Shown: positions 8,592-16,761 of the stretch, in pieces | Layout: each line of letters starts with the position of its first letter | How positions within the stretch are numbered: the stretch's first letter is position 1 | Assembly (NCBI GenBank): GCA_022447405.1 | Contig: JAKVCE010000007.1 | Location: 1 to 23,369 of the forward strand | Direction: 5' to 3' | Length of the DNA stretch: 23,369 nt | Origin: Planctomycetota bacterium | Lineage (GTDB): Bacteria; Planctomycetota; UBA1135; GCA-002686595 | Made by a program: the position numbers and the translations under genes | The notes under the pieces: generated by a model | Seen by the model: the letters and a program-made list of their open reading frames with translations, nothing else | Told to the model about the DNA's origin: nothing | Database searches by the model: none

Positions 8592-8682
8592 GTCGCTCGT
8601 GAGTCGTCGAGAATCTCGATGCGCTCCCATGGGGTTCATGTTGGACTGATCATCCGCCGAGAGGAAGCCTCGGCAGCAAGTC

Positions 8683-9300
8683 ATGAGCAGGCAACGAGAG
8701 CTCTTCTCCACAGAGGACCCCGACAAGACGAGCGGCCTCGAGGGCTTCGAGCTCCGCGAGGGCTTCCTCACGCCCGGGCGTACGGGTGAGCTGATGGCTG
8801 GTCTCCTGGAGACCGTGCCCTGGGAGGTGGAGGAGATCACGATCTTCCAGAAGGTCATCCCCTGCCCGCGATTGACGGCCTGGTATGGCGACGAAGGAGC
8901 GGGGTACATGTACTCCGGGATCCCGCACGAGCCGCTGCCTTGGACTGCAGAGCTCAAGGCCTTACGTGATGAGGTCAGCGCTGCCACGGGCGCGCGCTTC
9001 AACAGCGTGCTCCTGAACCGCTATCGGAGCGGGGAGGACTCCGTCTCCTGGCACCGCGACGACGAGCCAGAGCTCGGCAGGGACCCCGTGATCGCCTCCT
9101 TGAGCCTCGGCGCGACGCGCCGCTTCAAGCTCCGGCATTTAGCGACCAAGGAGACACACTCCCTCGACCTCAGCGATGGGAGTCTGCTCTTGATGAGCGG
9201 ACCCTCTCAGCGGGAGTGGGAGCACTGCCTCACGAAGACGAAGCGCGCCGTGGGGGAGCGCATCAACCTCACCTTCCGCTGGGTCGAGCCAGCGGAGTGA
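8683..9300 (+). CDS. AlkB-type 2-oxoglutarate/Fe(II)-dependent dioxygenase (ALKBH2/3-like)
   Basis: Expected to reverse 1-methyladenine- and 3-methylcytosine-type alkylation damage by oxidative demethylation. It is 205 residues long, the usual size of ALKBH2-like bacterial proteins. The Fe(II) triad is visible as His124 and Asp126 in WHRDDE and His181 in the WEHCL segment. The 2-oxoglutarate-binding signature GERINLTFR is at 191-199, with both arginines present. NSVLLNRYRSGEDSVSWH (107-124) and the YGD...YMYSG segment (68-78) are typical substrate-side elements. The gene stands alone on its strand, divergent from the hydrolase and convergent with the DUF4340 gene 5 nt beyond its stop. The 102-nt upstream gap shows no recognisable damage-response box. 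Protein or RNA substrates cannot be excluded. Confidence 0.92.
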   Translation: MSRQRELFSTEDPDKTSGLEGFELREGFLTPGRTGELMAGLLETVPWEVEEITIFQKVIPCPRLTAWYGDEGAGYMYSGIPHEPLPWTAELKALRDEVSAATGARFNSVLLNRYRSGEDSVSWHRDDEPELGRDPVIASLSLGATRRFKLRHLATKETHSLDLSDGSLLLMSGPSQREWEHCLTKTKRAVGERINLTFRWVEPAE

Positions 9301-9305
9301 GCTCA

Positions 9306-10553
9306 TCAGCGGCCGTCTTCGGTCTCTTCGACGACGGGGATGTTCAGGCCGTCGGGGAGCTCTAGGCCCTCGGGGAGGCCGCCCTCGAAGATGGGGACGC
9401 CTCCGGGGAGCGCGCCCTCTGCAGGCGCCTCCTCTTCGACCGCGATGGGCTGGACCAGGTCCGTCATGCGCTTCGAGAGGTTGGTCTTGCTGTAGGGCGC
9501 GACCTCGAAGACCCAGCCGGAGAGCTTCGCGTTGAGCAGCGCGACCTCGGCTGCGATCTCCTCAGCGGAGCGCTCGGCGGGCACCTCTGCGCCCTCTTCA
9601 GGGGCGGGCGCGGGACCGGCGGCCTTGAGCTGCTCTGGACCCTCAGAGCCATCGGAGGCGGAGAAGACGGCGTAGAAGGTCTCGTCCTCAGGCACCTCGG
9701 CGACGGAGTAGATCGTGACATCCACGCGCAGGCCGTCGAAGGTCCAGAAGCTCGTCCGCGTCGGCGTCCTGTTCTCGAAGTCAAAGTCCTCGCTCGCGCT
9801 CACGTCCACGAAGTTGAGGTACTGCAGCGCAGAGCCCATGCCCGCGGCGACGGCCTCGTACTTCAGCTCAGAGCCTTCGGGGATGTCGTAGACCTCGTAC
9901 TGCTCGACCTCTTCGGAGGAGCGCGCGACGAAGACCTGCTCCATGTCGGGGTGGAGGGTCTCCACGGCTTGGATGCGCTCGCGCGGGAGCTCGAGGATCT
10001 GCTTGTCGAGCCAGGCGCTTGAGTCCTCGGAGATCGTGAGGTCGCCGGAGACCAGCCAGGACTGGTCCGAGTCCGCGACGCGCACATAGTAAGAGGGGTC
10101 ACCGGCGCCCTCGCGGCGGTTGCCGATGATGAGCGCGGCGATCGCGGCGCCGTTGGCGTCGGTCAGGGAGACGAGCTTGGAGTTGGAGTCCTCCTGCCCA
10201 GGTCCCTCGACCCCCAGCCTGGCGTAGCTCGACGCGACCTTGGTCTTGGCCTCGATCTTCTCGGCCTCTGAGATGGCGATGAGGGTCTTGCGGACCTCCT
10301 CCATCTTCACGGGGTAGCCGCTCTTGGCGTCGAGGCCCCAGCCGCGCTCGGTCTTCGAGGCAGACCAGGTCTCGCTGGTGCTCGAGACGGTGATGGAGGC
10401 GACGTCGTTCAAGCGCTCGGCGAGCGCGGGCAAGAGCGCAGCGTCCTCCGGGACCTCCGGCTTCTGCGGGCCCTGGGACTCACGCTGGGAGAGGCCGATC
10501 CCGAGGAGGACGAGGGCGAGGAGCCCGAGCTTCATGAGGGTCTTGTTCTGCAT
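9306..10553 (-). CDS. DUF4340 domain protein, membrane-anchored accessory of Gld-like ABC system
   Basis: A 415-residue protein with one N-terminal membrane segment (about residues 7-22), followed by a long periplasmic region. The repeated pattern of a short beta-rich unit (TERGWGLD, YARLGVEG, YYVRVADSDQSWLVSG, LDKQILELPRERI) is characteristic of DUF4340. An Ala/Pro/Glu-rich stretch lies near residues 310-330. The tail is unusual: an acidic, Gly/Pro-rich region (about 375-415) with recurring LPEG/LPDG/LPGG turns. It is the last gene of the operon, and only 3 nt separate it from the GldG-like gene, whose stop precedes this ATG. DUF4340 proteins often follow GldF/GldG-like genes and probably form part of the same envelope complex; the biochemical role is unknown. 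Confidence 0.85.
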   Translation of the reverse strand: MQNKTLMKLGLLALVLLGIGLSQRESQGPQKPEVPEDAALLPALAERLNDVASITVSSTSETWSASKTERGWGLDAKSGYPVKMEEVRKTLIAISEAEKIEAKTKVASSYARLGVEGPGQEDSNSKLVSLTDANGAAIAALIIGNRREGAGDPSYYVRVADSDQSWLVSGDLTISEDSSAWLDKQILELPRERIQAVETLHPDMEQVFVARSSEEVEQYEVYDIPEGSELKYEAVAAGMGSALQYLNFVDVSASEDFDFENRTPTRTSFWTFDGLRVDVTIYSVAEVPEDETFYAVFSASDGSEGPEQLKAAGPAPAPEEGAEVPAERSAEEIAAEVALLNAKLSGWVFEVAPYSKTNLSKRMTDLVQPIAVEEEAPAEGALPGGVPIFEGGLPEGLELPDGLNIPVVEETEDGR

Positions 10554-10556
10554 GCT

Positions 10557-12446
10557 TCAGCTCCGCTTTCGGCCGCCGCGCGCCGCGGTGACGAGGAGTC
10601 CGAGGAGGAGGATGACGGCGGGCAAGCCGAAGACATTGGTCGCCTTCACGACCGTGCCCACGCCCTCGATCTTGTCAGCGAGGGAGTGCTGCACGGCGCG
10701 CAGCGCCTTGCGGGTCTCGACCTGCTCATCGCGGAACTTGTCGATCTCTGCGCGCTGCTCTGCAGAGAGGATGACGGAGTTCACCCCGCCGCCCTTCTGT
10801 TGTTGGAGGTCTTGGATCTTGCGCTCAGTCTCCGCGAGCTTGTCCGTGAGATCCTGCTCCTTCCTGCCCGTCTCTTCAGCGGCCTTTCGCCGGATCTCGT
10901 CCAGGTACTCGAACGGACGATAGAAGGAGCCGCGGCTGCGCAGGTTGATGAGGTCGGAGCTGCCGGAGAGGTTGTCGATCGCGTTCACGAGCATGTCGCC
11001 GTTGTTCGCCTGTGGCTGGGCGATGCGCATGCCGAAGAAGTTGCTCACCTGAACCCACCAGCGGTCCTGGAGGAGGTCAGCGTCTCCGACGAGGACGACT
11101 TGGATGGGCTCGGTGGAGTCTTCGATGTGCAGCGGCTTCTCGGTCGGTGCGACGCCCTCGGTGGTCGGGTCCTCAGGGAGACCCCCCGGATAGGCGCTCT
11201 TCACGTGGCCCGTGAGGCGCGCCGCCAAGGTGAGCTCCTCGCCGCCAGCGACATAGTCCTGGAGCAGGCGGTCGGGGTCCGGGCCAAAGGAGATGTTCAT
11301 CTTGTCCACGAGCATCGCATCATCGCTCGTCTGGACGAGCGGCGTGAGGGTCGTCGTCGCGCCCTCTGTCGGGAGGAAGTGACCACCCATACCCACGCGG
11401 AGCGTGTTCAGCTCAGCGGTGATCGGGTCGTTGGACGCGCAGGCCTTCTTGTCGAGCCCGATGAAGACGACGAAGGGTGTCTCCCTGTTCTTCCAGTTCA
11501 CGTTCAGGGCGTTCTTCTGGTCAGCTGCGATCCCCTCGGTGGGGAACTCGACCCCCCAAGCGTCGAGGAGGGGGCCCAGGTCGCTCGTGCGGTTGGCGGT
11601 CATCGCGGCCATCGGGTTCGACGGGTCTTGCGGCGGGATGTCCTGCTCGCAGTGCGGGTCGAGGTAGAAGATGGCGTGGCCGCCGGCGATGACGAACTGG
11701 TCGATCGCGTAGAGGAGCTCGTCAGAGAACTCCTTGGGGTGCACGACGAGGAGCACGTCGACCTCTTTAGGGATCTCCGTCGCCGAGGTCGGGATCATCT
11801 CGAGGTCACAGGTCTGCTCGATGGTCTCCACGATGAACCAGGGCTGCGGGGCGGCCTGCGGTTGCATCGGGTTGACTGGCCCGCCGCTCAGGGGGAGCGT
11901 CGTGAGCAGGCCCACCGTGGTGCGGTCGGGGTTCGCGAGCTGGTAGATGAGCTTGGTGAGGTCGTACTCGAGGAACTCCTCGCGCCGCAGCTGGAAGAAG
12001 GGGATGACCTCCTCTCCGTCCGTGGTGTTGGTGCCGACGAGGCCGAAGTAGAGCATCTCTCCCGCGCGGTTCACGGGGACGCCTTGCATGCCATAGCTGA
12101 CCGCTTGGTCCTCCTCCTCGCTGAAGGGCTCGGGCTCAATGAATTGAACATCAAGTCGTGGTCCCGCGATCGACTGGTACTCGGCGAGGAGCTCCTCGAC
12201 GCGCCGCGCGTAGTCGCGCAGGTCGGTGAGGTCGTTCGCCATCGTCTTCGAGAAGAAGAAGCGCAGCGTGACGTCGTCTTCCATCCCCTCGAGGATCGAG
12301 CGGGTGCCGTCCGAGAGGGTGAAGAGTCCGCTCTCCGTGAGGTCCAGCCGCGCCTTGCGGAACAGCGTGGAGCTCGCGAGGTTGATCGAGAAGAAGAGGA
12401 CCAGGCAGATGAAGAGGCCCTTCCAGAGGTTTTGTTTAGGGTTCAT
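10557..12446 (-). CDS. GldG-like ABC transporter auxiliary subunit
   Basis: A GldG/ABC-transporter-auxiliary family protein. It has an N-terminal membrane helix (about residues 7-26), then the family-typical RLDLTESGLFTLS region, and a large periplasmic domain including LLVVHPKEFSDELLYAIDQFV and the GGHAIFYLDPH segment. A coiled coil follows at about 530-590, then a C-terminal membrane helix (about 600-620) and a basic tail. Two starts are possible: GTG at 12455, directly abutting the permease stop, or ATG at 12446. I prefer the ATG because AGGTG lies 6 nt before it; this gives 629 residues. It sits between the permease and DUF4340 genes. In gliding Bacteroidota GldA-GldF-GldG is implicated in motility, but similar sets occur in non-gliding phyla, so the substrate is unassigned. 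Confidence 0.88.
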   Translation of the reverse strand: MNPKQNLWKGLFICLVLFFSINLASSTLFRKARLDLTESGLFTLSDGTRSILEGMEDDVTLRFFFSKTMANDLTDLRDYARRVEELLAEYQSIAGPRLDVQFIEPEPFSEEEDQAVSYGMQGVPVNRAGEMLYFGLVGTNTTDGEEVIPFFQLRREEFLEYDLTKLIYQLANPDRTTVGLLTTLPLSGGPVNPMQPQAAPQPWFIVETIEQTCDLEMIPTSATEIPKEVDVLLVVHPKEFSDELLYAIDQFVIAGGHAIFYLDPHCEQDIPPQDPSNPMAAMTANRTSDLGPLLDAWGVEFPTEGIAADQKNALNVNWKNRETPFVVFIGLDKKACASNDPITAELNTLRVGMGGHFLPTEGATTTLTPLVQTSDDAMLVDKMNISFGPDPDRLLQDYVAGGEELTLAARLTGHVKSAYPGGLPEDPTTEGVAPTEKPLHIEDSTEPIQVVLVGDADLLQDRWWVQVSNFFGMRIAQPQANNGDMLVNAIDNLSGSSDLINLRSRGSFYRPFEYLDEIRRKAAEETGRKEQDLTDKLAETERKIQDLQQQKGGGVNSVILSAEQRAEIDKFRDEQVETRKALRAVQHSLADKIEGVGTVVKATNVFGLPAVILLLGLLVTAARGGRKRS

Positions 12447-12455
12447 GTTCGTCAC

Positions 12456-13190
12456 CTACTCGCCCTTCTTGGCGTCCAAGATCAGGGTGTTCGCGAGGAG
12501 GAAGCAGCCGATCAGCGAGGCGTAGAAGATCACGTCGCGCAGGTCGATGACGCCCTTCGAGATCGAGTTGAAGTGCGTCATGAAGCTGAAGGAGCTCACG
12601 GTGTCGATCACCGCTTGCGGCGCCCAGCCGGTGAAGAAGTCGAGGACCGCCGGGAGGCCGGCGAGGATGAAGAGCAGGCATCCGACGATGCTCACGACGA
12701 AGGCGATGACCTGGTTGTTCGTCATGGCCGAGATGCAGGAGCCGATGGCGAGGTAGCCGCCCGCCATCAAGAGGCTGCCGATGTAGGCGGCGAGGATGAC
12801 CCCGTTGTCCGGGTCACCGAGGACGTTCACCGTGATCCAGACCGGGAAGGTCGCCGCCAGCGCGATGGCTGTGAAGGCCCAGGCGGCGAGGAACTTGCCC
12901 ATCACGGCCTGCCCGGTGGAGATGGGCAGGGTCAGGAGGAGCTCGATCGTGCCCGTCTTGCGCTCCTCGGCCCACAGGCGCATCGAGATCGCCGGGACGA
13001 GGATCAGGTAGAGCCAGGGGTGGAAGAAGAAGAAGGGGGCGAGGTCCGCCTGCTCGCGCTCGAAGAAGCCGCCCATGTAGAAGGTCAGGATCCCGGTGAG
13101 GAGCAGGAAGATGACGATGAAGACGTAGGCGACGGGCGTCGTGAAGTACCCGCGCAGCTCGCGCTTGAGGATGGTGGTTGTGCTCTTCAT
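12456..13190 (-). CDS. ABC-2 family permease (GldF-like)
   Basis: The membrane subunit of an ABC-2 transporter: 244 residues with about six hydrophobic segments, starting after a short cytoplasmic segment (TTILKRELRGYFTTPVAYVF). The loop after the second helix contains MRLWAEERKTGTIELLLTLP (about 70-89), which is the coupling-helix region typical of ABC-2 permeases of the GldF/NosY type. The ATG at 13190 is preceded by GAGG at a good distance. It starts 8 nt after the ATPase gene ends and its stop abuts the possible GTG start of the GldG-like gene, so the operon is tightly packed. It should form the channel with the ATPase encoded upstream. Confidence 0.92.
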   Translation of the reverse strand: MKSTTTILKRELRGYFTTPVAYVFIVIFLLLTGILTFYMGGFFEREQADLAPFFFFHPWLYLILVPAISMRLWAEERKTGTIELLLTLPISTGQAVMGKFLAAWAFTAIALAATFPVWITVNVLGDPDNGVILAAYIGSLLMAGGYLAIGSCISAMTNNQVIAFVVSIVGCLLFILAGLPAVLDFFTGWAPQAVIDTVSSFSFMTHFNSISKGVIDLRDVIFYASLIGCFLLANTLILDAKKGE

Positions 13191-13198
13191 GGCTTACC

Positions 13199-13930
13199 TC
13201 AACCCAAGGCCGGCGCTGCGGCGGTGGTGATCTCGCGGAAGACCTCGTCGAGGCGCCCGGAGGGGGAGCGCTCCTTGAGCTCTTGGGGGGTCCCGTCGTA
13301 GACGACCTTGCCGTGCGTGATGATGATCGCGCGCGAGCAGACCGCCTCGACCTCTTCGAGGATGTGGGTGGAGAGGATGATGACCTTGTCTTGGGACATC
13401 TCCTCGATGAGCTGCCGCACCTCGTGCTTCTGGTTCGGGTCGAGCCCGTCGGTGGGCTCGTCGAGGATGAGGATCTCCGGGTCGTGGACGATCGCCTGCG
13501 CGAGGCCGACCCGGCGCTTGAAGCCCTTCGAGAGGGTGTCGATGCGCTGGTCGAGGACGCCTGCGATGTGGACCTGGGCCACGACCTTCTCGATGCGCGC
13601 CCTGCGCTCCGAGGCGGGGACGCCGCGCACCTCGGCGATGAACTCTAAGAGCGTCCGCGGGGTCATGTCCGGGTAGAGCGGCGCGCCCTCAGGCAGGTAG
13701 CCGATGCGGCGCTTGGCGGCGATGGGGTCCGCGCCGACGTCTGCTCCAGCGACCTTGACGCCTCCGCCGGTGGGAGTGAGGAAGCCGGTGATCATGCGCA
13801 TCGTGGTCGACTTCCCGGCGCCGTTGGGGCCGAGGAAGCCGAGCACTTCACCGGGCTCGACGGAGAAGCTGACGCCGTCCACGGCGCGGAAGTCGCCGAA
13901 GGACTTCTGGAGGTCTTGGATCTCGATCAT
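13199..13930 (-). CDS. ABC transporter ATP-binding protein (GldA-like)
   Basis: A 243-residue ABC ATPase that powers the adjacent ABC-2 permease. It has Walker A GPNGAGKST at 34-42, a Q-loop-like region around 75-82 where YLPEGAPLYPDMT is typical of the ABC-2/CcmA class, a signature-like LSKGFKRRV at 133-141, Walker B ILILDEPT at 153-160 with Glu158, and the H-loop His189. The signature has LSKGF in place of LSGGQ, as is common in this class. It is the first gene of the four-gene operon. A sigma70-type promoter lies about 75-105 nt upstream on the same strand. The family is certain; the cargo is not. Confidence 0.95.
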   Translation of the reverse strand: MIEIQDLQKSFGDFRAVDGVSFSVEPGEVLGFLGPNGAGKSTTMRMITGFLTPTGGGVKVAGADVGADPIAAKRRIGYLPEGAPLYPDMTPRTLLEFIAEVRGVPASERRARIEKVVAQVHIAGVLDQRIDTLSKGFKRRVGLAQAIVHDPEILILDEPTDGLDPNQKHEVRQLIEEMSQDKVIILSTHILEEVEAVCSRAIIITHGKVVYDGTPQELKERSPSGRLDEVFREITTAAAPALG

Positions 13931-14007
13931 CGTTCTTGGGCTCTTCGTTCCGCTCTAAGGGGATCTGGGCGCTCGCGTCGCGCCCTGCGGGGAGGATTCG
14001 GGCAGAG

Positions 14008-14035
14008 ATTCTAGGGATCTACACGTTGATGGCAA
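14008..14035 (-). promoter_or_regulatory. Sigma70-type promoter for the Gld-like ABC operon
   Basis: On the minus strand a TTGCCA (-35, 14030-14035) and a TAGAAT (-10, 14008-14013) are separated by 16 bp; each matches the consensus at five of six positions. It points towards the ATPase gene and would start a transcript near base 14001, leaving a leader of about 70 nt. This is the clearest sigma70-like pair I saw between genes. Activity is inferred. Confidence 0.55.
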
Positions 14036-14163
14036 CCGAAGCACCTACGACTGCCCTGCCTGGGCGTTGGGCCTCGGTAGCGGCTTTCTCGTCGCATTCT
14101 CGGTATCTTTTCGCGCTCGAACTGGTTCGGAGGGCCGAGACTCCTCCCAACACCCCGCACAGC

Positions 14164-14910
14164 ATGCTCACGATCGCGCTCACGCTCCTCACCCTCGCGC
14201 CGGATGACTCTGCCGCCGCTCCCTCAGAAGACAGCGAGACCAAGGAGGCCGAGGAGTGGACGGGCACCCTCGGCGCAGGTCTCACCACGACGAGCGGGAA
14301 CACGGATCGCAACAGCCTGCACTCTCAGGTCGACGCCGCGCTTCGGCTAGAGAAGCGCAGGTACTCCCTCGGCTTCGACTGGCAGTACGCTGACGAGGCG
14401 GAGGACGGGCCGAGCGAGCTCCTGGAGCGTCGCGCGAGCGCCAACGGCCAGGTGGACTTCTTCCTCGACGACAAGTCTTACCTCCTCGTGAACGCTGATG
14501 TGGAGACCGATCACAAAGCAGAGCTCGACCTGCGCTACACAGCAGGCCTCGGCTATGGATATCAGGTCGCAGAGGAAGAAGGTTGGAGCCTCTCCTTTGA
14601 GGCTGGCTTGAACGGCATCAACGAACAGTTCAATGGAGAGGAGGAGGACAGCTACCTCTCGGGGCGCTTCGGCTACTCGCTGAAGAGAGACCTGGGAGAG
14701 CGCTGGACGCTCTCGCAAGACAGCGAGATCTTCCCCAGCTTTGAAGAGTCAGAGGACATCCACCTAGAGGTGGACAGCCGCCTGAGGTGTGACCTCTCTA
14801 AAAATCTCTATGGGCAGTTTCAGTGGCTCTTTGACTGGGACAACACTCCGGCAGACGGCGCGGAGCGCGCAGATCACCGCCTCCTCCTCTCCGTGGGGTA
14901 CTCCTTCTAA
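14164..14910 (+). CDS. DUF481 (YdiY-like) outer-membrane beta-barrel protein
   Basis: A 248-residue exported protein. It has a short signal peptide (MLTIALTLLTLAPDDSAAA), a Ser/Glu-rich linker, then regularly spaced amphipathic beta strands. Hallmarks of DUF481 are GTLGAGLTTTSGNTD near the start of the barrel and RLLLSVGYSF at the C-terminus, ending in the terminal Phe recognised by the outer-membrane assembly machinery. The frame is open upstream to 13936, but only the ATG at 14164 gives a signal peptide. No Shine-Dalgarno site precedes it. The fusion transporter begins 12 nt after the stop, suggesting an operon. DUF481 proteins have no settled function, but the neighbour hints at a role tied to metal or solute traffic. 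Confidence 0.85.
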   Translation: MLTIALTLLTLAPDDSAAAPSEDSETKEAEEWTGTLGAGLTTTSGNTDRNSLHSQVDAALRLEKRRYSLGFDWQYADEAEDGPSELLERRASANGQVDFFLDDKSYLLVNADVETDHKAELDLRYTAGLGYGYQVAEEEGWSLSFEAGLNGINEQFNGEEEDSYLSGRFGYSLKRDLGERWTLSQDSEIFPSFEESEDIHLEVDSRLRCDLSKNLYGQFQWLFDWDNTPADGAERADHRLLLSVGYSF

Positions 14911-14915
14911 GGAGG
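14909..14915 (+). promoter_or_regulatory. Shine-Dalgarno AAGGAGG overlapping the DUF481 stop codon
   Basis: The stop TAA of the DUF481 gene runs into AAGGAGG, 7 nt before the ATG at 14923. This is the strongest ribosome-binding site in the window. It fixes the start of the transporter gene and links its translation to the upstream gene. Confidence 0.7.
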
Positions 14916-14922
14916 CTGTGCC

Positions 14923-16761
14923 ATGACGATGACCATCTTGATGTTGATCGGTGCGACCCTGGCGGGCGGTCTCGTCCCGCTCTTCGCGTCGCGCTTCCGC
15001 GAGGGCGGACTGCACCTCTTGGTCGCGGTCTCGGCTGGCTTGGTGCTCGGCGCCTTCCTCTTCCACCTCGCGCCAGAGTTCTTGGCCTCCGTCGATCAGC
15101 CTGCGAGCGGGGCGACGGCGGGCTTGGTGACAGGCTTCCTCGTCATGGCGGCGTGGGGGCTCTATCGCTCCAGGAAGGTCGAGCCGGGCTCCGATCCTCA
15201 CGGGAGAGTCTGGCTCTCTGCGCTCCTCGGCATGAGCGCGCACGCCGTCACAGCGGGCGTCGGCCTCGCGCTCTTCATCGAGTCCGAGAGCTTCGCGGTG
15301 TTGCTCGTCCCTTTCCTCTGGCACAAGGCCACGGAGGGCCTCTCGCTCTCCTCCCTGCTGCAGCTCTCTGGGCAAGGGCCGGCGAAGATGATCGGCTACC
15401 TCACCCTCTTCAGCCTCGCGACCCCGGCAGGGATCTTGCTCGGCTTGGCAGGGATTGGTGATGAGCAAGGCTTCATCGCTGGCTTGGCGGCGGGCTCCTT
15501 CCTCTACGTGGTGTTCTTCGACTTCCTGCCGGAGGCTTTCCACGGCGCAGGGAGCCGCGCGCTGCGCGGGGTCGCTCTCACCGTGGGACTCCTCATCGGC
15601 GCGAGCATGGGGCACGGTCACTTCCATGAGGGAGGCGCGATGGAGCATGACCATGGCCCCAGCCTCTTCAGCGTCCTTGGGGAAGGCTGGCTCGTCCTCA
15701 CGCAGATGTCTCCCTGGCTCTTGGGGGGCTTCTTGATCGCGGGCATCCTCTCGCAGGTCCTGGACGCCGAACGGATCGGACGCTGGCTCGGCAAGGGAGG
15801 CGTGAAGAGCGTCGTCGGCGCAGCCCTCGTCGGCGCGCCGCTGCCGCTGTGCTCTTGCTCGGTACTCCCTGTCGCGACCTCCCTGCGCAAGGAGGGAGCG
15901 AGCCGCGGCGCGACGAGCGCGTTCTTGATCTCTACGCCGGAGACGGGCGTCGACTCCGTCAGCGTGACTTGGGGACTCCTCGGCCCCTTCATGGCGATCG
16001 CACGGTTCTCGAGCTCGGTCATCACCGCGATCGTCACGGGTTTGGTTGTCTCCCTCACCCCCGAGGAGGAGGAGTCTGAGCCTCTTGAGCAGCCGAGCTG
16101 TTGCATGCATCCAGAGGAGCCGCCCGCGCCAAAAGACTGCTGCGAGGGAGACCATGGAGGCTCGAAGCGAGCGGGCTTCTTCGGCAGAGCCGTGCGTTAC
16201 GCCTATGTGGACATGATGGATGACCTCGCGGAGACCTTGCTCCTCGGGCTCGCCCTCGCGGCTCTGGCCGCCGCCCTCCTGCCAGCCGAGCTCCTCGACT
16301 CAGCTGTTATGAATGGCCCAGGCGCCTACCTCTTGATGCTCGTGATCGGGGTCCCGCTCTATGTCTGCGCCTCGGCGTCCACGCCGATCGCCGCGGCCCT
16401 CATCGCCAAGGGCCTGTCGCCCGGCGCCGCGCTCGTCTTCCTCCTCGCCGGACCTGCCACGAACCTCGCGACCCTCGCCGTCTTGAAGAAGGCCTTGGGT
16501 GGGAAGGCCGCGGTGGTACACCTCAGCGTGCTCGCGCTGATGACGCTCAGCTTCGGTTGGCTGGTCGACCTCTGGGGAGCAGGCAGTGGGCTCCTAGACT
16601 CTGTCCCTGGAGCTGGAGAGCACGCGCACCACCACCATCAAGTCGGCTTCAGCTCGGACATCTTGGGGGGCTCTGCTGCGGTGCTGCTCTTGGCCATGAT
16701 CGGCGCGGCGCTCTGGCGCGGTGCTAAGGCCCAGGATCGCGCCGGCCTAGCGTCGAGCTAG
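14923..16761 (+). CDS. ZIP-like / SO_0444-type permease fusion, probable heavy-metal efflux transporter
   Basis: A 612-residue membrane protein made of two transporter halves. The N-terminal part (about 1-230) is ZIP-like: FHLAPE at 47-52, a helix with His107 and Gly112, the helix HKATEGLSL at 134-142, and FLYVVFFDFLPEAFH at 193-207. The second half (about 250-550) belongs to the permease family of SO_0444 Cu/Zn efflux proteins (related to ArsP_1), with PLCSCSVLPVATSLRK at 308-323, ISTPETGVDS at 336-345 and AGPATN at 509-514. Three metal-ligand-rich loops lie between or after the modules: His-rich at 231-244, Cys-rich CCMH at 393-396 plus DCCEGDH at 405-411, and EHAHHHH at 566-572. Export of a soft or borderline metal is likely. 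The stop overlaps the convergent fabI stop by 4 nt. Confidence 0.88.
   Translation: MTMTILMLIGATLAGGLVPLFASRFREGGLHLLVAVSAGLVLGAFLFHLAPEFLASVDQPASGATAGLVTGFLVMAAWGLYRSRKVEPGSDPHGRVWLSALLGMSAHAVTAGVGLALFIESESFAVLLVPFLWHKATEGLSLSSLLQLSGQGPAKMIGYLTLFSLATPAGILLGLAGIGDEQGFIAGLAAGSFLYVVFFDFLPEAFHGAGSRALRGVALTVGLLIGASMGHGHFHEGGAMEHDHGPSLFSVLGEGWLVLTQMSPWLLGGFLIAGILSQVLDAERIGRWLGKGGVKSVVGAALVGAPLPLCSCSVLPVATSLRKEGASRGATSAFLISTPETGVDSVSVTWGLLGPFMAIARFSSSVITAIVTGLVVSLTPEEEESEPLEQPSCCMHPEEPPAPKDCCEGDHGGSKRAGFFGRAVRYAYVDMMDDLAETLLLGLALAALAAALLPAELLDSAVMNGPGAYLLMLVIGVPLYVCASASTPIAAALIAKGLSPGAALVFLLAGPATNLATLAVLKKALGGKAAVVHLSVLALMTLSFGWLVDLWGAGSGLLDSVPGAGEHAHHHHQVGFSSDILGGSAAVLLLAMIGAALWRGAKAQDRAGLASS

Noticed and set aside
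10686..13301. 871-codon open frame on the plus strand opposite the ABC operon
   Set aside because: It is rich in Arg/Glu/Val/His without domain structure and lies exactly antisense to three clear genes; long antisense frames are expected at this GC content.
13936..14163. N-terminal extension of the DUF481 gene
   Set aside because: The extension gives no signal peptide and overlaps the promoter for the divergent operon; the ATG at 14164 gives a proper signal peptide.
14764..16155. 463-codon minus-strand frame
   Set aside because: Shadow of the ZIP/SO_0444 fusion and the DUF481 gene end.
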